Positions 41,024-48,848 of a DNA stretch of 64,000 nucleotides are shown here, piece after piece; position 1 is the first letter of the stretch, and every line of letters begins with the position of its first letter. The stretch covers positions 1-64,000 of the forward strand of contig NC_015589.1 in the NCBI RefSeq assembly GCF_000215085.1, written 5' to 3'. The notes below the pieces were generated by a model. It had not been told where the DNA came from. It made no database searches and worked only from the letters and a program-made list of their open reading frames with translations. Made by a program: the position numbers and the translations under genes. The stretch comes from Desulforamulus ruminis DSM 2154. Its GTDB lineage: Bacteria > Bacillota > Desulfotomaculia > Desulfotomaculales > Desulfotomaculaceae.

Positions 41024-42107
41024 GACCTACCCCGGCGGAGTTACGGCAGTCAGGGATTTCTCTCTGGAAATAAAGGATCAAGAATTCTTAATCCTGGTAG
41101 GTCCCTCCGGCTGTGGCAAAACAACCGTTTTAAGGATGATTGCCGGGCTGGAGGAAATTTCAGCCGGTGAATTATATATTGACGACCGGCCGGTTAATGA
41201 CGTGGCTGCCAAGGACCGGAATATCGCCATGGTTTTTCAAAATTATGCTCTTTATCCCCATCTATCGGTCTATGACAATATGGCTTTTGGACTTACGTTG
41301 AGAAAGATGCCCAAGGCTGAAATCAGGAAAAATGTGCAGGAAGCGGCCAGAATTCTGGCCCTTGAAGATCTTCTAGAACGCAAACCCAAGGAACTTTCCG
41401 GCGGGCAAAGGCAAAGGGTGGCCCTGGGACGGGCCATTGTCAGGAAACCCGAGGTTTTCCTGATGGATGAGCCTCTGTCCAACCTGGATGCGCAGTTGAG
41501 AACCCAGATGAGAATAGAAATTGCCAAGCTCCATAAAAATCTGCAAACAACCTTTGTTTATGTAACCCATGATCAAACCGAAGCCATGACCATGGGCACC
41601 AGAATCGTGGTGATGAAGGACGGCCTGATCCAGCAAATTGACAGCCCGCAATCCATCTATGACCACCCGGTCAATATGTTTGTGGCCGGTTTTCTCGGCA
41701 GCCCCGGGATGAACTTTCTGGAAGTTTTAATGATCGAGCAAAAGGGCTGTATTTTTGCCAAACTGGCCGACGCCCTGCTGCTTGTTCCTGCTGCCGGGGG
41801 ACAAACGTTAAAAGAGCAGGGGTATCTGGACCGGAAAGTGGTTCTGGGGATCAGAGCGGAGCATCTCTGCGGCAGCGGAGATTTTTTGGACCGCCATCCC
41901 GAGTGTGCTTTGCGCGGGAGGCTGGAGTTTAGCGAATTGAGAGGGGCTGAAACTTACCATTATGTAAGGATAGACGGCAGGGAGGTGGTTGTCAGGGTGA
42001 GTCCGGAGCTGCGCGCCGAAACCGGACAGGAAGTCAGGGTGGGTTTTAATATGTCTAAGGCCCATTTTTTCGATCAAGAAAGTGGGGTGAACATCATTAG
42101 ACAGTAG
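40992..42107 (+). CDS. MalK/UgpC-like ABC transporter ATP-binding protein
   Basis: A 371-aa ATPase with Walker A GPSGCGKTT (about 37-45), signature LSGGQRQRVALGRAIVRKP, Walker B VFLMDEPLSNLD, switch VTHDQTEAMTMG, and a C-terminal TOBE regulatory domain (about 240-371). It should energise the MalF/MalG-type pair and possibly the MacB-like protein. It overlaps the permease gene by 32 nt. GGAGGG lies 6 nt or so before the ATG. Confidence 0.93.
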   Translation: MASLYLKNLAKTYPGGVTAVRDFSLEIKDQEFLILVGPSGCGKTTVLRMIAGLEEISAGELYIDDRPVNDVAAKDRNIAMVFQNYALYPHLSVYDNMAFGLTLRKMPKAEIRKNVQEAARILALEDLLERKPKELSGGQRQRVALGRAIVRKPEVFLMDEPLSNLDAQLRTQMRIEIAKLHKNLQTTFVYVTHDQTEAMTMGTRIVVMKDGLIQQIDSPQSIYDHPVNMFVAGFLGSPGMNFLEVLMIEQKGCIFAKLADALLLVPAAGGQTLKEQGYLDRKVVLGIRAEHLCGSGDFLDRHPECALRGRLEFSELRGAETYHYVRIDGREVVVRVSPELRAETGQEVRVGFNMSKAHFFDQESGVNIIRQ

Positions 42108-42170
42108 TCAAGTCAGAATATCTTTTTGGGTTTAAATTCCTACTGAATACTTAAAGAAAAGGGTGTTTTG

Positions 42171-43547
42171 ATGATCAAAAACAAATGCGGAGTTGTCTTA
42201 AGCCTGGTTCTGGTCCTCGGCATGGTATTTACCGCCGGCTGCGGCAATACTCGGGCTGCCGGGGAAGATAATAATCCTGATTCCCTGACCATTGCGGTGG
42301 TGATCAAAGATATGTACCTGGATACGGCAGTAAAAAAGTTTGAGGAACTTCATCCCGGCGTTCGTGTGGAAGTGAAAGAATACACCTCCAGTACTTCGGA
42401 AAAAGGTGAAGGTGTTAGGGCGGCAGATCCCGGCGATATTGAAAAATATGTCACGGCTATGAATACCCAGCTCATGTCCGGTCAGGGCAGCGATATCATT
42501 TTATTAAACAACCTGCCTTATCAGACCTATGCGGATAAGAATCTTTTAGTTGACTTGGGCGGGCTGATGCAGTCGGATCAAAGCTTTGACAGCAACAAAT
42601 ACTACCAAAATATTTTCGAGGCTTTAGAATATAAAGATAAACTCTATGGGCTGCCGGTTAATATCGGTATTGATATGATTGCCGCCGATAGAACCTTACT
42701 GGCTGATTCCCAGGCGCTAATCGACGATAGCATCTGGGATTGGAACGATTTTGTCAAGACGGCGGAAAAGGTCATGAACGACAAGCAAAACGGGGGAACC
42801 CAGGAGATGTATGCCTTGGCCGGGATGGATGAAAAAAGACTGATTGCGACTCTGGTTAAAGAGAACTATGACAAACTGGTCGATCCGGAGAAGAAGACGG
42901 CCAATTTTACCGGCCAAGAATTTCTTGATTTACTGAACCTGAGTAAATATCTGATTGACCACAAACTGGTTAATACGGATACAGCTCAGACCAACATTAT
43001 GGACATGGCCGCCCGGGGTAAACTTGTTTTTAATTTCACTTCTCTTAGAGGGTTTTGGGACCTGCAAGTGGCCAAGGCGATTTTCAGCGAGGGTGTTCAG
43101 CTCTTAAAGCCCCCCGGAAACGTGTTCTTTTCCACGGACTCCATGTATGGGATCAGCAGTAAATCAGCCAATCAAGAGCTGGCCTGGGAATTTTTAAAAT
43201 TTTTGGTCTCTGATGATATGATGACTCAGGGAGGAATGCCGATTAATAAGAGTGTGCTTCCCCAGATTGCCCGGAATTTCACCCAGGCTATACAAAAAAA
43301 TGGTGGGGTAATGAGAATTAAGGACGACGGCATTCCAGCTCAATCGATAACACTGCAGCCCCCCACCCAGGAGGATGTCGAGTATATGGAAAACCTGCTG
43401 AGTCAAGCGAAGGTCTACATCGGAACGGACCAGAAGATTATTTCCATTGTTCAGGAGGAAACCGCGGCCTTTCTTACAGGACAGAAGACAGCGGAGGCGA
43501 CTGCCCAATTGATTCAGGACAGGGTGAGCACTTACTTAAATGAATAA
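42171..43547 (+). CDS. extracellular solute-binding lipoprotein (ABC importer)
   Basis: A 458-aa binding protein with a lipoprotein signal: basic start, hydrophobic LSLVLVLGMVFTAGC, lipid cysteine at about residue 24. The mature part follows the family-1 sugar-binding plan (KKFEELHPGVRVEVKEYTSS; YGLPVNIGIDMIAADRTLL; WEFLKFLVSDDMM near the C-terminus). ATG 42171 is preferred over TTG 42168. It closes the six-gene operon. The ligand is unknown. Confidence 0.9.
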   Translation: MIKNKCGVVLSLVLVLGMVFTAGCGNTRAAGEDNNPDSLTIAVVIKDMYLDTAVKKFEELHPGVRVEVKEYTSSTSEKGEGVRAADPGDIEKYVTAMNTQLMSGQGSDIILLNNLPYQTYADKNLLVDLGGLMQSDQSFDSNKYYQNIFEALEYKDKLYGLPVNIGIDMIAADRTLLADSQALIDDSIWDWNDFVKTAEKVMNDKQNGGTQEMYALAGMDEKRLIATLVKENYDKLVDPEKKTANFTGQEFLDLLNLSKYLIDHKLVNTDTAQTNIMDMAARGKLVFNFTSLRGFWDLQVAKAIFSEGVQLLKPPGNVFFSTDSMYGISSKSANQELAWEFLKFLVSDDMMTQGGMPINKSVLPQIARNFTQAIQKNGGVMRIKDDGIPAQSITLQPPTQEDVEYMENLLSQAKVYIGTDQKIISIVQEETAAFLTGQKTAEATAQLIQDRVSTYLNE

Positions 43548-43661
43548 TCGCAAAAGTTTTTAAGAGTACCGAGCCTAGATTGGGGAAGTCAGCCAGCCTG
43601 GATATGGCCATATTTATTCTTTAGATTTTAGATAGAATTTGCTTTTTAATACAGTGTTACT

Positions 43662-43905
43662 GATGCATTGGCAGTATACAACAGCTTAGGAAAAGAATAA
43701 GTTCTTCATAAGAATTTATTAAGATTTTGATAAGTTGAATTCCAACACCGCCTGCCTGATTTCGATAAGATGAAATTGTCGAATCGGACGGGCTTTAACA
43801 TTCCGGAAAGGAGGCATGGACATGAAAAGGAAAAGAATTACTCAATTGTTTCCATTCTTACTGCCGATCCGCAGGGTACAAAGAAAAATAATCTTCTATA
43901 CCAAG
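43662..43905 (+). repeat. vanY-3' / vanW-5' junction, copy 3
   Basis: Contains DALAVYNSLGKE and stop (vanY-like end), a VanR-type array (ATAAGA 43708, TTAAGA 43719, ATAAGT 43730; 11-bp phase), CCAACACCGCCT, the TTCGAT dyad and a vanW start after AAAGGAGG. With copy 2 it brackets the ABC operon as a direct repeat of about 240 nt. Confidence 0.82.
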
Positions 43906-44123
43906 ATGCACATGGACCGGAATCGCTATGCAAAAACAAAGGGTACAGAGCTTTTTGCCTTTTTGTATATATGAAACCAAATCGAAGCTTCTAAATGACA
44001 ACACGGGCTTTGATATAAAATATCAGGAAAACAAGGTATTTATTCTCGTGAACTACCCTGTACGGCATTACGAGTTTTGCTGTATTTGCCGGTCAACAGT
44101 GGCAGTCGAATCCTGCGGAACCT
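43822..44123 (+). pseudogene. vanW: vanW remnant (frameshifted, truncated)
   Basis: The ATG at 43822, after AAAGGAGG, opens MKRKRITQLFPFLLPIRRVQ, with the VanW-family look, and stops at 43972. A second frame continues the similarity as YETKSKLLNDNTGFDIKYQE and NKVF, after which it is lost near 44050. So there is one frameshift near 43965 and a 3' truncation. VanW is an accessory protein of vanB/vanG clusters with unclear function. Identification rests on recalled family motifs. Confidence 0.65.
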
Positions 44124-44238
44124 GAACAGAAGTGTCTAATTTGCTTTCAGTTCTTGTTTGTTAGTACAATATTAATTGAACTTCGAATGATTTATATAAT
44201 CCAACAGAGCAATAAATGAAAAATTGAGGTGAAATACT

Positions 44239-44427
44239 GTGGACAAATATACAAGCGAAGAATTAGAAGAAGCTCTACAAATTGTTTCTTCAGTTATCAG
44301 TAGATGTGAAAAAACACAGCCAAAATTTGTGGAGGGGACCTCTCAGCACACACTCCTTAAGAACAGGATAAAAGCAATGTATATTTCAAAAGCATTGATA
44401 ACAGATGAAATTAGTAAAAGAGGTTAA
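44239..44427 (+). CDS. small conserved clostridial protein, function unknown
   Basis: A 62-aa protein reading YTSEELEEALQIVSSVISRC and EGTSQHTLLKNRIKAMYISK, a compact two-helix, charged sequence that I associate with small conserved hypothetical proteins of clostridia. GTG start, 7 nt after GAGGTG (44226-44231). No domain assigned. Stands alone downstream of the vanW scar. Confidence 0.65.
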   Translation: MDKYTSEELEEALQIVSSVISRCEKTQPKFVEGTSQHTLLKNRIKAMYISKALITDEISKRG

Positions 44428-44803
44428 ATTCCGGTTTGTCGGTAAGATTATAAGCATAATTGGAAGTTGAATACTGACATCTTTTTGGCTGAAAATCCTT
44501 CCTGCGAAAGGGTTTTGGGCATTTTTTATGTTAAAAATAAACACCATTTTTTATGAATTCGGTGCTGTTTTTAAACTTTTAAAGTAAAGGAATTAACTAT
44601 TGCCTATTTTGCAGCTAATAATTTATTGTTCCTGCTGTATTGAGTGCTTGTGGAGTAACCAGTAGTATTCTTCTTATTTCTAAAACACGATAAAATATTT
44701 CAAAATGGTGGTAAAATGAAGGGTGTAACCTATATATGTTTCGTATCTGTAGAATATGGTGAACGAAGGACATATCGAACTATTTGTCGGAAAGGATAAA
44801 ATA
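44428..44803. other. 376-nt gap, no gene seen
   Basis: A weak imperfect hairpin (GGCTGAAAATCC with GGGTTTTGGGC, about 44490-44513) could terminate the small gene. The rest is A+T rich, without a coding frame or a promoter I can defend. Confidence 0.4.
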
Positions 44804-45532
44804 ATGGAGAGAGATTACATTTACGAGATTAATAATGAATTATCTGATTTGAACCAAAACAATATATTAAAACCTTATGGTTATCAGAAATTATTCGGTC
44901 AGGTTGTAGATTGGCATCTGAACAAAATAAATTTAAAAATGGATATGACAATGAAATATAATTTAGCATGGGCATTTGTTTCCCTTGCTATTGAGATTAT
45001 TAAGCCAGTTGAAGGGATAACTAAAATGTATGCACAAACATGGCATTCCCAGCGTAAGGGACCTTTTTTTCGAAGGGAGTTTGTATTTAAGAATGAAAAT
45101 GGCGAAATTCTTTTTCGTGGTGCTAGTTTTTCTATCTTACTAGATACGGACAAGAGAACAATTTATCGAAAAAAGGAACTTCCGTTTGTTGCACCTGAAT
45201 TGGATGAGGATTTTACCATTGAAGCCAGCCCAACAATTAATATTAATTCAGAATTTAAAAAAGTAGATGAACGTAAAGTATATAATAGTTATATAGATTG
45301 TCTTGGGCATGTTAACAATATCCGCTATGGCGAGTTTGCCTATGATGCTTTTTCCGAGGCTGAATGTATAAATTTATGCAATTTAAAACGTATGGATTTA
45401 TACTTTAGGTCCGAGTTAAAGAATAATGATATGCTTTCAATACTAAAAGTCTATGAAAATAGTAATATTATGATACAAGGATATAATAATACCAAATCTA
45501 ATATTTCTTTTGATATAATATTTAAATTTTAA
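44804..45532 (+). CDS. acyl-ACP thioesterase-family protein
   Basis: A 242-aa double hot-dog protein. The N-terminal half begins RDYIYEINNELSDLNQNN and contains WAFVSLAIEI; the second half has YNSYIDCLGHVNNIRYGEF, matching the conserved N-x-D-x-x-x-HVNN active-site region of acyl-ACP thioesterases. It would release fatty acids from ACP or CoA. AAAGGAT (44791-44797) favours ATG 44804 over 44756, which lacks a ribosome site. It runs convergent into the GNAT gene (11-nt overlap). A+T rich. Confidence 0.8.
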   Translation: MERDYIYEINNELSDLNQNNILKPYGYQKLFGQVVDWHLNKINLKMDMTMKYNLAWAFVSLAIEIIKPVEGITKMYAQTWHSQRKGPFFRREFVFKNENGEILFRGASFSILLDTDKRTIYRKKELPFVAPELDEDFTIEASPTININSEFKKVDERKVYNSYIDCLGHVNNIRYGEFAYDAFSEAECINLCNLKRMDLYFRSELKNNDMLSILKVYENSNIMIQGYNNTKSNISFDIIFKF

Positions 45533-45983
45533 GCTCCATCATTATATCTGCCTCAATATATTTTTTAACATTTTGCTGAATTTCTTTAAAACCGAAGTAT
45601 TTATATAAATGAATTGCCGCCTGTAAGACGTGATTGGTATATAGGATTATCTTCTTTGCTCCAGCTTGTTTTGCGGTTTGAATGCATTTTTCAATTAACT
45701 GTCTGCCGATTTTCCGACCTTGATATAATTCTGTAACAGCCAATTTTGCCACTTCGTAAGAACCCTCGTCAATTTTTATCAATGAAACCGTACCGACAAT
45801 TTTACCATTAAACTTAGCAAAGAAAATATGCCCCCCACCCTCTATCACAGTTTCATTGGGCTTGTTCAAAATTCGTTCATCTTCAGGCTCTACAGAAACG
45901 TATTTCTCCAACCACTCGTATGAAAGTTCTTTCAAATTACTTTTATATTGATCTTGATATTCAATGATCTCAAGCATATCCAT
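45522..45983 (-). CDS. GNAT family N-acetyltransferase
   Basis: A 153-aa acetyltransferase. The acetyl-CoA site shows as VAKLAVTELYQGRKIGRQLI (motif A, Q/R-x-x-G-x-G/A type) followed by KKIILYTNHVLQAAIHLYKY. Substrate unknown. The frame extends upstream inside the marR gene, but AGGAG 11 nt before ATG 45983 suggests the shorter protein. Cotranscribed with marR (22-nt gap), which probably regulates both. Confidence 0.85.
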   Translation of the reverse strand: MDMLEIIEYQDQYKSNLKELSYEWLEKYVSVEPEDERILNKPNETVIEGGGHIFFAKFNGKIVGTVSLIKIDEGSYEVAKLAVTELYQGRKIGRQLIEKCIQTAKQAGAKKIILYTNHVLQAAIHLYKYFGFKEIQQNVKKYIEADIMMELKI

Positions 45984-46005
45984 TTTTATATAATCTCCTA
46001 TTATT

Positions 46006-46497
46006 TTAGTTGGTTTGTGATTTTTGCAGATTGTCTCCGTATTTGTGATATTGTCGCTTATCTCCTCTTTTAACTGCCTCCCAATCGGGCTCAATATTTT
46101 TTCTGATTTTACGCAATAATTTTAAAAGGATTTCAGCCTCTTCAGACGTAATACCCTTAAGTGCTATCTTGTTCGAATATTCTTCATCGTTCTTTAGCAT
46201 TTCATAAATCTCCATGCCCATTTCTGTAGCATACAATTTAACATTTTTCTTGTTTTCCTGATTGCCGACTTTATTTATAAAGCCTGCAATTCTTAGTTTT
46301 TCAATGGCTCTAGAAGCCGTTGACCGATCAACTTTTAGCATATCCGATACTCTCTCTTGGATAATTCCGGGATTCTCGCAAATCCTAACTAGATAGATGT
46401 ATTGGTTTTTGGCCAGGTTATAATCTTTAAACTCAATATTGGCAATGGACTCAAAGCATCGAGCAATCATGCCCACTTCTCTAAGAATTTCACTCAT
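46006..46497 (-). CDS. MarR family transcriptional regulator
   Basis: A 163-aa regulator with the MarR winged helix: IIQERVSDMLKVDRSTASRAIEKL is the recognition region (about 45-68), followed by the wing KVGNQENKKNVKLYAT. TGAGGT stands before the ATG. A 36-bp dyad carrying the promoter is centred about 62 bp upstream, so autorepression of the marR-GNAT operon is likely. Confidence 0.9.
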   Translation of the reverse strand: MSEILREVGMIARCFESIANIEFKDYNLAKNQYIYLVRICENPGIIQERVSDMLKVDRSTASRAIEKLRIAGFINKVGNQENKKNVKLYATEMGMEIYEMLKNDEEYSNKIALKGITSEEAEILLKLLRKIRKNIEPDWEAVKRGDKRQYHKYGDNLQKSQTN

Positions 46498-46535
46498 TAC
46501 ATTTACCTCACAATTGATTGGTGCAATACACTAAT

Positions 46536-46576
46536 AATATACCCTAATTTTATTGCATTTGCAATAAAATTAGGGT
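46536..46576 (-). promoter_or_regulatory. marR operator-promoter
   Basis: ACCCTAATTTTATTGCA (46541-46557) and its exact complement (46560-46576) flank TT. On the minus strand TTGCAA (46559-46564), 17 nt and TATATT (46536-46541) form a promoter lying inside this dyad, so binding would block RNA polymerase. Confidence 0.72.
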
Positions 46577-46705
46577 TGTAATAGTCAGGCAGAGCTTTAT
46601 AATTTTTACCGGCTTTCGTAATAAGAAATTTTTTATCGAAATTACTGGCTTAGTTTACTCCATCGCCAGTGCATTCATAATCGTATTGCCAGAAAGATAA
46701 TCTTT

Positions 46706-47359
46706 CTAGTATTTTTCCAGCTTACGTTTACGACCGAGGTTTTGTACAAAATCCACCATTAAGGATGAAACAGTCACTGTCACCAGCGAAAAGGCAATAC
46801 AACGAAGGGGTATATAGGAGAGCGACAGCAGCAGGACAGCGATATCTGTGGCAAGGTACGCATGGGCAATGCGGCAGCGGACCACCTTGGAGATTGTAAG
46901 GGCTAATGCATCATCACCACCGCTGGAACCTCCCTGTCTTATAACTAGTCCAACCCCGACACCTACCAATAGACCGCCCGCAAGCGCCGCGATTAGAGGA
47001 TGGGCGGAGAGATCCGGCAGTATCGGCGGCAATTGCTCCCATAGTTTAAAGAAGCCCGCCAAGCTAAGCGTGGATACAATGGAGGCCTTGAGAAAGTTCC
47101 GGCCCAGATACTTAAACGCCAAGGCATAACAAAACGCGTCCAGGACCGGTGAGAGCAGGGATGGCGAGATGCCGAACCAGTGGTTGAGCAGCAGGATCAT
47201 GCCCAGCACGCCACCCTCGGTAATGTTCGCCTGCTGGTGAATGTTGTACATAGCAAAAGATACAATCGCGGTTCCCAATAAAATGAACGTAATCTTTTCG
47301 GGCGCAAATAACCCTTTATTCCTTTCTGCAAAATCAGATAACCTCTTTTTTAATGGCAT
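46706..47359 (-). CDS. YitT family membrane protein
   Basis: 217 aa with five or six predicted helices; the family hallmark is HQQANITEGGVLGMILLLNHWFG and the glycine-rich LIRQGGSSGGDDALAL-like stretch (VIRQGGSSGGDDALALTIS). Shorter than the usual 280-aa YitT proteins, as it lacks the C-terminal soluble domain. Function unknown. Transcribed divergently from the MerR-type gene at 47484, which may regulate it. The 46577-46705 gap downstream has no intact gene. Confidence 0.82.
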   Translation of the reverse strand: MPLKKRLSDFAERNKGLFAPEKITFILLGTAIVSFAMYNIHQQANITEGGVLGMILLLNHWFGISPSLLSPVLDAFCYALAFKYLGRNFLKASIVSTLSLAGFFKLWEQLPPILPDLSAHPLIAALAGGLLVGVGVGLVIRQGGSSGGDDALALTISKVVRCRIAHAYLATDIAVLLLSLSYIPLRCIAFSLVTVTVSSLMVDFVQNLGRKRKLEKY

Positions 47360-47402
47360 AGCAATATCGGCCTTCCCCGTTTTATGCAGTCAGTTTGACA
47401 AC

Positions 47403-47432
47403 CTGCAATTCCATCCTAAACCCTGGTATAAT
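47403..47432 (+). promoter_or_regulatory. promoter of the MerR-type gene
   Basis: TATAAT (47427-47432) with an extended TG upstream; the -35 CTGCAA (47403-47408) is weak. A TTGACA at 47395-47400 is 26 nt away, too far for a standard promoter. Confidence 0.5.
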
Positions 47433-47483
47433 ACTAAAGTCAAGGGCTGGTTTTTCCTGTAAAAAGGGGTTGATGGGATAAGG

Positions 47484-48287
47484 ATGAAAAATTATTATAA
47501 AATTAACGAAATTTCAAAGCTGTATGGTATCGGGGTCGATTCCTTACGGTATTATGAAAGAATCGGGATATTAAAGCCCCGCCGGGATGTAAACGGCTAC
47601 AGGCTTTACAGCCTCAAAGACATTTATAAGCTGAACATCGTCCGGGACCTGCGTCAGTTGGACTTCTCCATGAAGCAAATTAAAGAGTATCTGGATCACC
47701 AAAGCATCGGCAATACACTGGTGCTGATGCAGGAAGAACAGGAATTGATCCAACGACAGTTGAAAAAGCTCCGCGCCAGGGAACAAACCATCCGGAAGCG
47801 AATGGAGACTCTAACCGCTGCAGCGCAAACCCCCATCGGCGTTTTTGCAGTCAAGACGTTTCCAGACCGCCCCTGCCTACAATTGAATACCCACATAACA
47901 AGGGACGAGGAAATGGACTTCGCCATCAAGAAGCTTCACCGGAAGCATGAAAACAAAATCCATGATTTTGGCAATCAGTCCATTGGCGCGTCTCTGTCTA
48001 TTGAAGATTTAAATAAGGGAATATGGGGGGTGTTCCACTCCGTATTTTTTGTCCTGGAGCGGAAAACAAAAGAATACGACTTTATCCTTCCGGCAGGGCA
48101 GTACCTTTCCCTTTTTTATCGTGGGGACTACCGTCAAAGCCCCCACCGCATAAGGGAGGTTCTCTCTTATGCAAAAGAAACAGGTCGTTGTATTCTGGGC
48201 GATCCTTTTGAACTCTACGAAATTGATAATCGTGATACCATGCTGACGAAAGAATTCTTGACGGAAATTCAGGTTAGGGTTATATGA
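47484..48287 (+). CDS. MerR family regulator with effector-binding domain
   Basis: 267 aa: MerR winged helix (about 1-70, YKINEISKLYGIGVDSLRYYERIGIL), a dimerisation coiled coil (about 78-112) and a GyrI-like ligand domain (about 120-267). This BmrR-like plan suggests a drug- or metabolite-responsive activator. Its target may be the divergent YitT gene or the lost transporter whose fragment remains at 48469. Confidence 0.88.
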   Translation: MKNYYKINEISKLYGIGVDSLRYYERIGILKPRRDVNGYRLYSLKDIYKLNIVRDLRQLDFSMKQIKEYLDHQSIGNTLVLMQEEQELIQRQLKKLRAREQTIRKRMETLTAAAQTPIGVFAVKTFPDRPCLQLNTHITRDEEMDFAIKKLHRKHENKIHDFGNQSIGASLSIEDLNKGIWGVFHSVFFVLERKTKEYDFILPAGQYLSLFYRGDYRQSPHRIREVLSYAKETGRCILGDPFELYEIDNRDTMLTKEFLTEIQVRVI

Positions 48288-48468
48288 TGAGAGGTATTTC
48301 TTGGGTTACCATTCAGGAAGCTGATAAAAAGCGAGGGATTACAAAAACTGACATCAATGGTCCCCGGGCAAATTAAGGTTCTCTGCCAACAAAACCAATA
48401 AAAACAGGCACTTGTCTAAAAACGGGTTCAAAATTTAAGGAGGTTGTTAAACCGAAATTAACAATGGT

Positions 48469-48693
48469 TTATGCTTTTGTCAAAACATCTCTGTTTTTAA
48501 ATCCAAACAACCCAATCCCGGTTAATATAGCAGCAAGACAGAGCAGCCAAAACAGCGGCAGCAGCGGCAGATTGGTGATATCAAAGGTATAGTGAACATA
48601 AGCGAAGGGAGAAACACCCAGCAGTGACCAATCAATGATCTGTCCTTCCCAGGCCGGCTCCAATACAACATGTTGTATGATATTGATTATCAT
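48469..48693 (-). pseudogene. C-terminal fragment of an ABC-2 type permease
   Basis: 74 codons ending WLLCLAAILTGIGLFGFKNRDVL, with the final helix and the FKNRD motif typical of ABC-2 permease C-termini; the preceding SLLGVSPFAYVHY also fits. The first residues (MIINIIQHVV) arise from a Fur-like box, so the start is fortuitous and the N-terminal two thirds are missing. A similar 3' end recurs near 55.57 kb. Confidence 0.65.
48678..48692. promoter_or_regulatory. Fur-like box 1
   Basis: TGATATTGATTATCA, 14 of 15 matches to the 7-1-7 Fur consensus TGATAATNATTATCA. It now lies at the head of the permease fragment. Confidence 0.5.
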
Positions 48694-48767
48694 TTATCAT
48701 TTATAATTGGGTTTTGCACTACCTGTGGGAGGTTTCTTTAAACCTGTGGAGGATTAAAAACTTTCCC

Positions 48768-48818
48768 ATAAAAAAACAGTCCGTTAGCACTCAATAGGAG
48801 CACTAACAGACTGTTGGA
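48768..48818 (-). terminator. terminator of the AraC-type pseudogene (minus strand)
   Basis: CAGTCTGTTAGTGCTC pairs with GAGTGCTAACGGACTG (minus-strand reading; one mismatch and one G-T pair), followed by TTTTTT. Confidence 0.8.
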
Positions 48819-48848
48819 TATATTGAAAACTTCTAGCTTTTAAGGTCT

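Noticed and set aside
46600-46705. Short plus-strand frame resembling a transporter helix (VYSIASAFIIVLPE)
   Set aside because: Too short for assignment; may be residue of a lost membrane protein but cannot be supported.
47395-47432. TTGACA to TATAAT as a MerR-type promoter with stretched spacer
   Set aside because: The spacer is 26 nt, well beyond the 19-20 nt used by MerR-activated promoters.
48284-48376. 30-codon frame overlapping the MerR stop by ATGA
   Set aside because: No ribosome site beyond the coupling overlap, no recognisable sequence, and it lies in a decayed region; probably chance or a fragment.
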